The notes beneath the pieces are model-generated. The model did no database searches. It was not told where the DNA came from and saw nothing but the letters and a program-made list of their open reading frames with translations. Below are positions 25,010 to 33,358 of a stretch of DNA of 64,000 bases, in pieces. The stretch's first letter is position 1; each line of letters starts with the position of its first letter. The translations under genes were made by a program, and so were the position numbers. The DNA is from JAWLGZ01 sp041690635 (GTDB lineage Bacteria > Pseudomonadota > Gammaproteobacteria > Thiohalomonadales > Thiohalomonadaceae): the NCBI GenBank assembly GCA_041690635.1, contig JAWLGZ010000003.1, forward strand, positions 186,001 through 250,000, given 5' to 3'.

Positions 25010-25657
25010 CTAGAACGGGACGACGCGTGCTACGAGCGGCGCCGGGCCGTCATCCGCATCAGCGGCGACACGAAACCCACGGGCCTGCCCCGCGACCAGC
25101 ACCTCATAGGCCACCCCGGCTTCGAGCGACACGCCCGCCTGTACAAGATCGAGGTAGTGGCGTTCTCCATCCCCCTGAGAAGGCAGCTCATGCCGCTCGG
25201 ACCCGTCTTCGAGCCGCTGCACAATCACGGTTCCCGCCTTCGGCAGCAGGATGTAGGGGCTCCGGTGGTGAACCACCAGCTTGGCCTCGGGCTTCCCAAA
25301 TGGCAGCTTGCGCACGGCCACGGCACCCGACTGGGTGGCCTCGTCCGCCGCCATGGCGAGCGAACCTCCGTCGCAACGCACCGTCTTTCGGTCAACCGTA
25401 CCGCCCTCAACAAGGCTCTGTTCGGCCCCGACGGTCACCTTGCCGCCACGGATCTGCTCGTGGATACACGAATTCAGGTAGCCGAGTTCGAGGGTACCCG
25501 CAGCACCGAGGGTCACCGTGGTGCCCGGCGGGAGAAAATCGAGAAAGTTGACGCCAATCTCAGGCGAGGACACGCCTTCAACCACTGCGGAAGGCGCAGC
25601 AGCAAAAGCCGGCCCGCAAACAACTGTCAGAAAAAAAGCGCAAATAGACCGCGACAT
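25010..25657 (-). CDS. exported FecR-like protein ahead of the CHASE2 cyclase
   Basis: A 215-residue product with a signal peptide (MSRSICAFFLTVVCGPAFA) and a strand-rich body. The stretch LPPGTTVTLGAAGTLELGYLNSCIHEQIRGGKVTVG is reminiscent of FecR-type periplasmic domains, but I cannot assign the family firmly. ATG 25657 is preceded by GGGGGAA; an upstream in-frame start at 25816 was rejected because it would bury the signal peptide. It lies 13 nt before the CHASE2 cyclase gene, so it may be the periplasmic partner or ligand carrier of its sensor domain. 25658-25866 holds no gene I can support. Confidence 0.75.
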   Translation of the reverse strand: MSRSICAFFLTVVCGPAFAAAPSAVVEGVSSPEIGVNFLDFLPPGTTVTLGAAGTLELGYLNSCIHEQIRGGKVTVGAEQSLVEGGTVDRKTVRCDGGSLAMAADEATQSGAVAVRKLPFGKPEAKLVVHHRSPYILLPKAGTVIVQRLEDGSERHELPSQGDGERHYLDLVQAGVSLEAGVAYEVLVAGQARGFRVAADADDGPAPLVARVVPF

Positions 25658-25866
25658 GGTGTTCCCCCCATGCTTATGCAACTCCCCCGCAGGCAAGCCT
25701 AGCATGAGCCGTGCGGCATGGCACCTGTAAGATGGGCCGGTGGTGCTGTCCGCACGCAACGGACCGTCACCCCAAGGTGTCAAATGAGTGGCTGCCGGTA
25801 CTAACCCGTTGCACACGGGGCGCTTTCAAGTGCTATCATTCTGGTCCGTTTCCGTACGGAAACACC

Positions 25867-25940
25867 GCGGGTGTGGTTCAATGGTAGAACCTCAGCTTCC
25901 CAAGCTGATGACGTGGGTTCGATTCCCATCACCCGCTCCA
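25867..25940 (+). tRNA. tRNA-Gly (anticodon CCC)
   Basis: The 74-nt cloverleaf has acceptor GCGGGTG/CACCCGC, a D-loop with GGTTCAATGGTAGAAC, anticodon arm TCAGC-TTCCCAA-GCTGA giving CCC, T-arm GTGGG-TTCGATT-CCCAT, and encoded CCA. All stems pair well. It reads GGG codons. Its last 24 nt recur 59 nt further on. Confidence 0.95.
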
Positions 25941-25977
25941 TACTTGTAACCACCCTGTTTCCCGCCCGGCGAAACAG

Positions 25978-26001
25978 TCGATTCCCACCATCCGCTCCAT
26001 A
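25978..26001 (+). repeat. duplicated 3' end of tRNA-Gly (possible integration scar)
   Basis: The stretch matches 25919-25942 (T-arm 3' strand, acceptor strand, CCA and two further bases) at 22 of 24 positions, while the rest of the tRNA is absent. Partial duplication of a tRNA 3' end is the usual footprint of site-specific integration. Chance or a decayed tandem tRNA are alternatives. Confidence 0.6.
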
Positions 26002-26099
26002 TAATGAATCGATCCTGATCAGCCCGCCCCGCATTAACTGAACCGCCCGAACCCGCGACGGCACCGGAGGCGCGGCGGCTCACCGGCCGAGGGAGTGTC

Positions 26100-28400
26100 A
26101 TGAAGCGAACCACCCGTATTATCGCCTGGATCGTAGGGGTCATCGCACTCCTGATCCTGCTCCTGGCCCTGGTGGCCCGATTCCTCATCGACCCCAACGA
26201 CTACCGCGACCAGATCGCCGGTCTGGTCGAGCGCAGTACCGGCCGCCAGTTGGCGATCGAGGGGGATCTCGATCTGAGCGTGTTCCCCTGGCTGGGCCTC
26301 GAAGTCGGGCAGATGCGGCTGAGCAACGCCGAGGGCTTCGGGCCGGAACCCTTCGCCCGCATTCAGGAGGCGGAGGTCCGGGTGAAGCTGCTGCCGCTGT
26401 TGCGCCGGGAGGTAGAGATCGGCACGGTGGTGCTGGAGGGGTTGCGGCTCAATCTCGCCCGCACCGAAGTGGGGCAAACCAACTGGGACGACCTGGTCCA
26501 GCCCGCGCCGGAAGAGGACAAGGTGCGGGGACGCGCCATCGGCGCCCTCGCCATCGGCGGCATCCGCCTGCGCGACACGCACATCACCTGGGACGACCGG
26601 CTTGAGGGGACGCAATACACCATCAGCGGCCTGGAGCTAACCAGCGGCCCGGTCGACTTCGACCAGCCCATCCCCATCGAACTCTCCAGCGGATTCACGG
26701 CCAGCGAGCCGGAGCTCACCGGCGACCTGAGCCTGAGGAGCGTCGCCCGAATCGCATCGGGCGCTGAACGTCTCTCGATCACGGGCACGGAACTCACGTT
26801 GAACGCGAAGGGGCCAATGCTCCCCGGCGGGGACGTGAGCGCCCGGCTCTCCGCGGACGTTGTGGTTGATCTTGAGGCCGAGACACTGGAGGTCACCGAT
26901 CTGGTACTCACCGGCCTCGGCCTTCGTGCCGAGGGCCGCGTCAGCGGGCAGTCGATCGTCAGCGGGCCGCTCCTGAACGGCAACCTGGCGGTCACGGTGG
27001 CCGACCCCGATCGCCTGGCGCCGCTGCTGCCCAAAGATCTGCGTGCCGCAGGGCTGAAGGGCAGCAATCTCGGTTCAGCGTTCACCTTCTCCATGCCGCA
27101 GGAGAGTCTCGCCCTGCCCAACCTGGCCGGAAATCTGGCGGGGGTCCCGCTCAAGGCAGAAGTGAAAGGGGAGAAGCTGCTCGCGGCGCCACGGCTGACC
27201 GGGCGGGCGAGCCTCGACGAATTCGTGCCGCGCCGGATTCTTGAGGAACTGGGTATCGCACTCCCGGAGAGCGCCGATCCATCGGTGCTCGGCAAGGCGG
27301 CACTCACCTTCGGCTTCGATGCCACCGCAACCAGCGCCGCCCTCTCCGGGCTGAACCTGCAGGTGGACGACACTCGCCTCACCGGGCGGTTTGCGGCGAC
27401 CCGGTTTGATCCCCCCGCGCTCTCCTGGGACCTCACCGTCGATGCCATCAACCTGGACCGCTATCTGCCACCACCGGCCGAGGGAGAGGCAAACGGGGGT
27501 GGCGGTACGCCGGCCGGTGCCGCCACGGCCGCGGTGACCGAACTTCCCCTCGACCTTTTGAGAACCCTGCGGGCGGACGGGACCGTGCGCGTCGGCCGGT
27601 TGCAGGCGATCAACCTGAAGAGCTCCGACATTGTCGCCACGCTGAAGGCGGCGGACGGAGTGCTGCAGCTGCAACCGATGGGCGCCAATCTCTACGGAGG
27701 TCGTTACGCGGGCAACACGCGCCTTGACGTCCGGGGCGACCAGCCCCGCTTCGCCCTCAACGAAAAACTCGAAGGGGTGCAGGCCGGCCCGCTGCTCACC
27801 GATCTCATGGGCGAGGCCTGGGTCACCGGCACCGCCCATGTGAGTGCCAGTCTGACCGGTACCGGCATCGACCCGGACCAGGTGCGCCGGACCGTGAGCG
27901 GCAACGGCACATTTCGCTTCAGTGATGGCACAGTGCGGGGAATCAACGTCGCCCATCTCATCCGTCAGGCCCGCGCCGCGATCCGCAACGAACCCGCACC
28001 GTCCGAGGAGCCCAGCCAAACCGACTTCGCCGAACTGACCGGCACCTTGACGGTGAAAGATGGCCTGGTCAGCAACAACGATCTCAATGCCAAATCGCCG
28101 CTGCTGCGGGTCACCGGCCAGGGTACGGTGAACCTGGTGAACGAACAGGTCGACTACCTCGTCCGGACCGCCATTGTGGGCACCACAAAAGGCCAGGCCG
28201 GCAAGGAGCTCGAAGAGCTGAAGGGGCTTACGATCCCTGTGCGGATCACCGGGCTCATCAGCGAACCGCGATTCCGGGTGGATCTGGAGGACCTCCTCAA
28301 GGGGCGGATCGAACAGGAAAAGGAGCGCCTCGAGGAGAAGCTGGAGAAGCGGCTGGAAGAGGGGCTGAAGGACGAATTGCGCGGTCTTTTCCGCCGCTGA
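26100..28400 (+). CDS. asmA: AsmA family protein
   Basis: A 766-residue AsmA-like protein. One N-terminal transmembrane helix (about 8-29) anchors a long periplasmic beta-rich body. The AsmA N-terminal signature is present (FLIDPNDYRDQIAGLVERSTGRQLAIEGDLDLS...PWLGLEVG). The C-terminal AsmA domain includes GTFRFSDGTVRGINVAHLIRQARAAI and LKSPLLRVTGQGTVNL-like segments, ending in a Glu/Lys/Arg-rich helix. The family is related to bridge-like lipid transporters and affects outer-membrane assembly and lipid homeostasis. The stop overlaps the mutY start (TGATG), giving the common asmA-mutY-yggX arrangement. Confidence 0.93.
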   Translation: MKRTTRIIAWIVGVIALLILLLALVARFLIDPNDYRDQIAGLVERSTGRQLAIEGDLDLSVFPWLGLEVGQMRLSNAEGFGPEPFARIQEAEVRVKLLPLLRREVEIGTVVLEGLRLNLARTEVGQTNWDDLVQPAPEEDKVRGRAIGALAIGGIRLRDTHITWDDRLEGTQYTISGLELTSGPVDFDQPIPIELSSGFTASEPELTGDLSLRSVARIASGAERLSITGTELTLNAKGPMLPGGDVSARLSADVVVDLEAETLEVTDLVLTGLGLRAEGRVSGQSIVSGPLLNGNLAVTVADPDRLAPLLPKDLRAAGLKGSNLGSAFTFSMPQESLALPNLAGNLAGVPLKAEVKGEKLLAAPRLTGRASLDEFVPRRILEELGIALPESADPSVLGKAALTFGFDATATSAALSGLNLQVDDTRLTGRFAATRFDPPALSWDLTVDAINLDRYLPPPAEGEANGGGGTPAGAATAAVTELPLDLLRTLRADGTVRVGRLQAINLKSSDIVATLKAADGVLQLQPMGANLYGGRYAGNTRLDVRGDQPRFALNEKLEGVQAGPLLTDLMGEAWVTGTAHVSASLTGTGIDPDQVRRTVSGNGTFRFSDGTVRGINVAHLIRQARAAIRNEPAPSEEPSQTDFAELTGTLTVKDGLVSNNDLNAKSPLLRVTGQGTVNLVNEQVDYLVRTAIVGTTKGQAGKELEELKGLTIPVRITGLISEPRFRVDLEDLLKGRIEQEKERLEEKLEKRLEEGLKDELRGLFRR

Positions 28401-29455
28401 TGGACACATTCGCCGGGCGGCTGCTCACCTGGTTCGACCGCCACGGGCGCCACAACCTGCCCTGGCAGAAAGTGCCGACCCCGTACCGGGTCTGGGTCTC
28501 GGAGATCATGCTCCAGCAGACCCAGGTCCGGACCGTCATCCCCTACTATGAGCGCTTCATGGCACGGTTCCCCGACTGCGCCGCGCTCGCCGCCGCGCCC
28601 GCCGAGGCGGTGCTGGCGCACTGGAGCGGACTCGGCTATTACGCCCGCGCCCGCAACCTCCATTCCGCCGCCCGCCTGATCGTCGAACAGCACCGGGGTG
28701 AACTGCCCGAATCACTTGACCACCTCCAGGCGCTGCCCGGCATCGGCCGCTCCACGGCCGGCGCCATCCTCGCCCTGAGCCGAGGCGAGCGCCACCCCAT
28801 CCTCGACGGCAACGTCAAACGGGTGCTGGCGCGCTACCACGCCGTACCCGGCTGGCCAGGAGCGGCCGCGGTCCAGAACCGCTTGTGGCAGCTCGCCGAT
28901 GACCACACCCCCGGCGAACGGGTGGCTGAGTATACCCAGGCCATCATGGACCTGGGTGCGACCGTCTGTACCCGCACCCGCCCCCGCTGCGAGGAGTGCC
29001 CGGCCGGTGCCGACTGCACCGCGCGGGCAGAGGGTAACCCGGCCCGCTATCCGGAGCCCAAACCCCGCCGCGACCTGCCGGTGCGCCGCGCCACCCTGCT
29101 GATCGCCACCGATTCCGAACGGGGTGTTCTACTGAGCCGGCGCCCACCCACCGGCGTCTGGGGTGGCCTGCTCAGCCTGCCGGAGCTGGCCGATGAATCG
29201 GCTGACGCATGGTGCGGCCAGCGTGGCCTGCGGCTGCTCAAGGCCGATAAATGGCCAGCGTTTCGCCACACATTCAGCCACTTTCATCTTGAGATCGCGC
29301 CGATTCGCCTCCACGTCGATCACCAGGCCCGGCAGATCATGGAACCGGCGGGTTGCCTCTGGTATAAAGCCGCCCTCTACAATCAACTGGAATTGCCCGC
29401 ACCGATCAAACGGCTGCTGGGCAGAGTCGCATCCGAACCCGAGGAGTCCTATTGA
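28400..29455 (+). CDS. mutY: A/G-specific adenine glycosylase MutY
   Basis: MutY removes adenine mispaired with 8-oxoguanine. The 351-residue product has the catalytic Glu35 in [12 protein letters not shown], the helix-hairpin-helix [15 protein letters not shown], the catalytic Asp in [13 protein letters not shown], and the [4Fe-4S] loop with Cys residues in [17 protein letters not shown]. The C-terminal NUDIX-like domain recognises 8-oxoG ([26 protein letters not shown]). The gene overlaps asmA upstream and yggX downstream by TGATG, so the three are translationally coupled. Confidence 0.97.
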   Translation: MDTFAGRLLTWFDRHGRHNLPWQKVPTPYRVWVSEIMLQQTQVRTVIPYYERFMARFPDCAALAAAPAEAVLAHWSGLGYYARARNLHSAARLIVEQHRGELPESLDHLQALPGIGRSTAGAILALSRGERHPILDGNVKRVLARYHAVPGWPGAAAVQNRLWQLADDHTPGERVAEYTQAIMDLGATVCTRTRPRCEECPAGADCTARAEGNPARYPEPKPRRDLPVRRATLLIATDSERGVLLSRRPPTGVWGGLLSLPELADESADAWCGQRGLRLLKADKWPAFRHTFSHFHLEIAPIRLHVDHQARQIMEPAGCLWYKAALYNQLELPAPIKRLLGRVASEPEESY

Positions 29456-29727
29456 TGACGCGAATGGTGCAGTGCGTGAAGCTGGGCAAAGAAGCAGAGG
29501 GACTGGAGCGGCAGCCCTACCCGGGCGAACTCGGCAAACGGATCTTTGAAAACGTCTCCAAAGAGGCGTGGCAGATGTGGCTGCGCCAACAGACCATGCT
29601 CATCAACGAATACCGCCTCTCGCCCATCAATCCCAAGCACCGCCAGATGCTGGAGCAGGAGATGGAGAAGTTCTTCTTTGGCGCCGGCTCCACCGCTCCC
29701 GAAGGCTACGTCGCCCCTAAAGAGTGA
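29455..29727 (+). CDS. yggX: probable Fe(2+)-trafficking protein YggX
   Basis: YggX is a small cytoplasmic protein that protects Fe-S clusters against oxidative damage. The 90-residue product has the conserved [21 protein letters not shown] start with the single conserved Cys, then [26 protein letters not shown] and the MEKFFFG end. ATG 29455 overlaps the mutY stop; an in-frame TTG at 29452 is less likely. Pairing with mutY (an Fe-S enzyme) is conserved in gammaproteobacteria. Confidence 0.96.
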   Translation: MTRMVQCVKLGKEAEGLERQPYPGELGKRIFENVSKEAWQMWLRQQTMLINEYRLSPINPKHRQMLEQEMEKFFFGAGSTAPEGYVAPKE

Positions 29728-29786
29728 CTTGAAGGGGTTTTCCCTTGACTAATCGGGAGCCTGCCGCTTAAATAGGCCCCCTTTTC

Positions 29787-29862
29787 GGCCAGGTAGCTCA
29801 GTTGGTAGAGCAGGGGATTGAAAATCCCCGTGTCGGCGGTTCGATTCCGTCCCTGGCCACCA
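29787..29862 (+). tRNA. tRNA-Phe (anticodon GAA)
   Basis: The 76-nt cloverleaf begins GGCCAGG and ends CCTGGCC-A-CCA. The anticodon arm GGGGA-TTGAAAA-TCCCC gives GAA, with D-arm GCTC...GAGC and the T-loop TTCGATT. CCA is encoded. A hairpin terminator follows. Confidence 0.97.
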
Positions 29863-29882
29863 ATAATCAGTAAGTTACATGA

Positions 29883-29904
29883 AGCCCGCGCCAGCGGGCT
29901 TTTT
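29883..29904 (+). terminator. Rho-independent terminator after tRNA-Phe
   Basis: AGCCCGC-GCCA-GCGGGCT forms a 7-bp GC-rich stem followed directly by T residues. The same hairpin with similar flanks recurs at 46572-46593. Confidence 0.9.
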
Positions 29905-30368
29905 CGTGTGCGTGAGTTTTGCGGGACGGCCTCCCTTTAATCTGAGCTGCCCCAGCTGAGCACCCCCGATCTCCGCTAAATACGTCCCATCAGTGGTAGT
30001 CAGCTAGTGGCCGCATCAGGCAGCAGATGACTTAGGTAGGTGGGAGCCTGACGACCGGTGCCCACCTTCGGACGATTACCGGCCATTTCCGGCCGTCCAG
30101 AGCGGGCCTGGTGGATAGCCGCTACATGCTGGGAGCGGTCATCGCTGTCGGCAAGCCAGGTCGGAGTGTGGTTACCCCCGGAGTCACCGGTGCCAAGCTG
30201 ACCCGCTCCGGAGACCAACGTACTCACGCTCACCTGACACGTGTGCACAAGAGCGACCTCGAAACGGTCGCGTGCATTCGCGAATGGTGTGCCGAGCGCG
30301 CCGTTCCACTCCTCGGTAATGCGCCCGCTGGAGATGCCCAGGGCCACCTGAACGGCCCACGCGGCGCA
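29905..30368. other. gene-poor stretch after tRNA-Phe
   Basis: About 460 nt between the tRNA-Phe terminator and the end of the GGDEF gene. The - strand has an open frame (30000-30347), but its sequence has no recognisable pattern and no convincing ribosome site. I see no RNA gene, and the stretch is probably decayed or non-coding DNA. Confidence 0.5.
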
Positions 30369-31721
30369 TTACTCCACCACGACGACCCGGTCGCGCCCAG
30401 CGGCCTTGGCGGCGTAGACAGCGCGGTCGGCCCGCGCGATCAACTCCGAGCGAGTGTCGCCCGGATAGTGCCGGGTCACGCCAATGCTCAACGTGACCGC
30501 ACCGATGCCGGTGACCGGCCGTTGGGCCACCGTGGCGCGGATGCGTTCAGCCAGTTGGTGCGCCCCTTCCGTGTCGGTGTCACGCATGAGGATGACAAAC
30601 TCCTCACCACCATACCGATAGAGACGGTCCGCATGGCGCAGCACGCCGGTGATGGTGCGGGTCGTTTCGACCAGGACTTGGTCGCCCGCCGCGTGGCCGT
30701 AGGTATCGTTCACCCGCTTAAAATGGTCGAGGTCGATGAACGCGAGGCTGAACCCCCGGCCGTAGCGGTCGGCCGCAGACATCTCCCCGTCCAATTCCAA
30801 CTGGAACAGCATCCGGTTCGACACCCCCGTCAGCGGGTCGGTGGTGGCGAGCCGTTGCAGTTCCTCCTCCAGTGCCTTGCGACTGGAGATGTCATGGGCG
30901 ACGGCGATGCACAGACGGCTCTCCCCGAGGGCCATCGGCACGATCTGGACCTCTACCGGGAAGGGTTTGCCATCGCGGCGCACGTGCAATGTATCGACGC
31001 GGAACACCCCCTCCTCTTCCAATTGCGCCCTGATGTCCCGCTCCCAGGCATCGGGGGTGAGTGCCAGCAGGTCCGTGAGCGAGTGGGAGATGAGGTCGGC
31101 CAGCTCGTAACCCGAATTCCCTCGGGCGACTTCGTTCGCGTCGAGGATGCTTCCGTCCGGAGTGCAGACGTAGATAGCGTCGAGGACCGAGTTGAACATG
31201 GTGCGGTAGCGCACCTCGGATTCGCGCAGTTGGCGTTCCGCATCGATGACCCGCAGGTCGTCCTCGACCACATTGCGAAACTGCTCCAACAGCCGTACAT
31301 AGGTCTCCGAGAACCGATTTTCGCGCCGGTCGAGTACGCAAATGGTCCCGAACACGTCGCCGGTCGGCCAGGTCAGCGGAAAACCAAGATACGCGATCAT
31401 TCCCAGCTTGATGTCCGGATTGTGGTCCCATTCCGGATCGCGCAGTGCATTCGGCACCAAAAGGTAGTTGCGGTCGCTCATCACCCGCTCGCAGTAGAGC
31501 CCGCTGTCCAGGGGCGCCCGTTCGCCCTTTTCGTACACATTGCCCTCGCTGTCGCTGCACTTGAACACCTCGATCTCATCGGCGCGCACTCGCATGATCA
31601 GGGCGGCGGGGACGGCGAAAACTTCAGCCATGAGGTCGAGCAGACGCTGCCAGCCCTCAAGCGTCTTCTGGGGGACCTCGATATCGTCGCGGATAAGGAA
31701 CTTGGGAGCGTGCGGCATCAC
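30369..31721 (-). CDS. GAF-PAS-GGDEF diguanylate cyclase
   Basis: A 450-residue cytoplasmic protein that should make c-di-GMP from two GTP. An N-terminal GAF domain (about 20-160; AYLGFPLTWPTGDVFGTICVLD) is followed by a PAS domain (about 170-290; YRTMFNSVLDAIYVCTPDG, VAHDISSRKALEEEL) and the GGDEF domain (ATTDPLTGVSNR, FIDLDHFKRVNDTYGHAAGD, RYGGEEFVILM). The active site is intact as GGEEF. The inhibitory I-site RxxD (RHAD) lies five residues before it, so feedback inhibition is likely. There is no transmembrane segment. Its neighbours give no signal for the input. Confidence 0.95.
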   Translation of the reverse strand: MMPHAPKFLIRDDIEVPQKTLEGWQRLLDLMAEVFAVPAALIMRVRADEIEVFKCSDSEGNVYEKGERAPLDSGLYCERVMSDRNYLLVPNALRDPEWDHNPDIKLGMIAYLGFPLTWPTGDVFGTICVLDRRENRFSETYVRLLEQFRNVVEDDLRVIDAERQLRESEVRYRTMFNSVLDAIYVCTPDGSILDANEVARGNSGYELADLISHSLTDLLALTPDAWERDIRAQLEEEGVFRVDTLHVRRDGKPFPVEVQIVPMALGESRLCIAVAHDISSRKALEEELQRLATTDPLTGVSNRMLFQLELDGEMSAADRYGRGFSLAFIDLDHFKRVNDTYGHAAGDQVLVETTRTITGVLRHADRLYRYGGEEFVILMRDTDTEGAHQLAERIRATVAQRPVTGIGAVTLSIGVTRHYPGDTRSELIARADRAVYAAKAAGRDRVVVVE

Positions 31722-32143
31722 TGGCCTTTAACAAAGAAATCCACCTTCTCAGACCGCGTCTTTTCGCCGAAGTGCCTCCACAGCGGCGCGGCCTGGGGCC
31801 CGCCATGCGCAGGAGCGGGAGTTCCCCCGGGTAAACCGGGCCTGTGTGAGATCACGAGGGGGGGGGCCGCCTGTACCCGAGGTCGGCCCCGCGTTTATCA
31901 GGCCTATTCAAGTTACTAGGTGAGACCGATGCGGCTGTCTGTCAAAGAACTTTCACGGCGGTGCCCCGGACCTCAACGGTTGGAAGCTTACGGGAGATAT
32001 CCTGCCAGACAGCGACTGCTTCAGCACCCAAAACTGTGGGACCGCTACACTCTCCAAAACACGGTAAGGATGGTCCTTTGCTGCCTGGCAAATAGGCCAA
32101 GGAGTTGCCGCTTGGGCGCCGCAAGGACACGGAGTGTCGCTAA
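31722..32143. other. gene-poor stretch, possible small fragment
   Basis: About 420 nt without a convincing gene. On the - strand, 31942-32130 is open, and its end (LGAEAVAVW...LPTVEVRGTAVKV) faintly resembles the end of YbjQ-type proteins, but the first part is not family-like, so at most a fragment remains. I see no RNA or promoter I would defend. Confidence 0.4.
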
Positions 32144-32897
32144 ATGGTCGACATTTTGCCCATTCGATACCTCGATTATCTTCCGCTATGGGGCATATTC
32201 CTCGTTTCTGTCATCCTGCTGCTTACCTTCGGCGAAGTCGGTTTCCGAATCGGGAGGCGGTGGCAGTTGACGGAGGTGGCCGAGTCCTCTCAGACCGGCG
32301 CCATTATGGGGGTATCTCTGGGTCTGCTCGCCTTTATGCTCGCCTTCTCTTTCGAGATGGCCGGGAACCGTTTCGACGCGCGCAATCAGGCGGTTCTGGA
32401 TCAGACCAACGCCATTGGGACGACTTGGCTTCGGTCGCAAATGCTGCCAGCCCCTCACGCCTCGCAAGTCGAAAAGCTACTCAAGCGATACGTGGAAATC
32501 CGCATTGAAGGAACGGAAGGCCAAATCGATGGATGTGCTTCGCGAAGCGGTAGCCGAGTCCACCGAAATCCAAGAAAAGCTATGGCAGCACGCGATGAGA
32601 CTGGGCAAGGAGTATCCGCGCGCGGTCACGGTGGGGCTGTTTATCGGATCGCTCAATGCCTTTTCCGCGACCATGGTGGGGGGGGTGCACGCGGGGTTAT
32701 CGGGTGGCCGCAGTTGGCTGGCCACGGTATTGCTGGCGATTACGCCGTCAATGGTGTTGATGCTGATTATCGATATCGACCGGCCGGGACAGACCCTTTT
32801 CGGCGTCAGTCAGCAATCGTTGATCGATCTGCGCCAGAGTATGGACGCGCCTCGTGGAGGAACGACGATATCGGCCAGCAACTCGAAATTCAGCTAG
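32144..32897 (+). pseudogene. frameshifted DUF4239 (bestrophin-like) membrane protein
   Basis: The first frame (from ATG 32144) encodes a transmembrane start and the family motif SSQTGAIMGVSLGLLAFMLAFSFEMAGNRFDARNQAVLDQTNAIGTTWLR, up to YVEIRIEG near 32510. The homology then continues in the +1 frame: LREAVAESTEIQEKLWQHA, PRAVTVGLFIGSLN, VLMLIIDIDRPGQTLFGVSQQSLIDLRQSM, ending at 32897. Besides the frameshift, the segment after GSLN appears shorter than usual, as if ~30 residues were deleted. Both defects together suggest a true pseudogene rather than a single read error. Intact relatives are small integral membrane proteins of unknown function. Confidence 0.8.
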
Positions 32898-32951
32898 AGG
32901 TTGATGGAGCGCGTCATCCCGCAGACTGCACAAGCGCTTTAGGATAACGGC

Positions 32952-33341
32952 ATGGATGAAATCTTCAGTCGATTCTGGGAGAACCTGGCGGATCGGCTCC
33001 ATGGGCCGCTCACCTTTCGGTTGATACTCCAGCCGATCATGGCTCTGTCCTTCGCCGTACGCGACGGGTATCGGGACGCTCTGGCCGGACGCCCTCCCTA
33101 TTTCTGGGCGGTATTTACCGATCCGCATCATCGACGGAGTCTGCTCGCGGAGGGTTGGAAAGCAGTGGTGCGGGTCTATGTACTCGCTCTGATTATCGAC
33201 GGGGTCTATCAAGTGATGGTTTTTCGCTGGATCTACCCGATCGAGGCCCTCGTGGTGGCATTCCTTCTCGCGTTTCTCCCTTACCTTCTGACTCGTGGTC
33301 CCGTTAACCGCATTGTGCGGCTGTACGTGAGGGGGCTTTGA
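32952..33341 (+). CDS. conserved hypothetical membrane protein
   Basis: The 129-residue product has an amphipathic N-terminal part and two or three membrane segments. The end (FRWIYPIEALVVAFLLAFLPYLLTRGPVNRIVR) looks like a conserved uncharacterised inner-membrane family often seen in accessory regions. ATG 32952. It lies 17 nt before a DUF2254 gene, so they are probably co-transcribed. Confidence 0.75.
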   Translation: MDEIFSRFWENLADRLHGPLTFRLILQPIMALSFAVRDGYRDALAGRPPYFWAVFTDPHHRRSLLAEGWKAVVRVYVLALIIDGVYQVMVFRWIYPIEALVVAFLLAFLPYLLTRGPVNRIVRLYVRGL

Positions 33342-33358
33342 ACTGAGGAGGGGGGACC

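Noticed and set aside
30111..31919. 602-codon + strand open frame over the GAF-PAS-GGDEF gene
   Set aside because: The - strand encodes complete GAF, PAS and GGDEF domains; the + frame has no family-like sequence.
31942..32130. Possible YbjQ-family fragment on the - strand
   Set aside because: Only the last ~25 residues look faintly similar; there is too little to call a gene or pseudogene.
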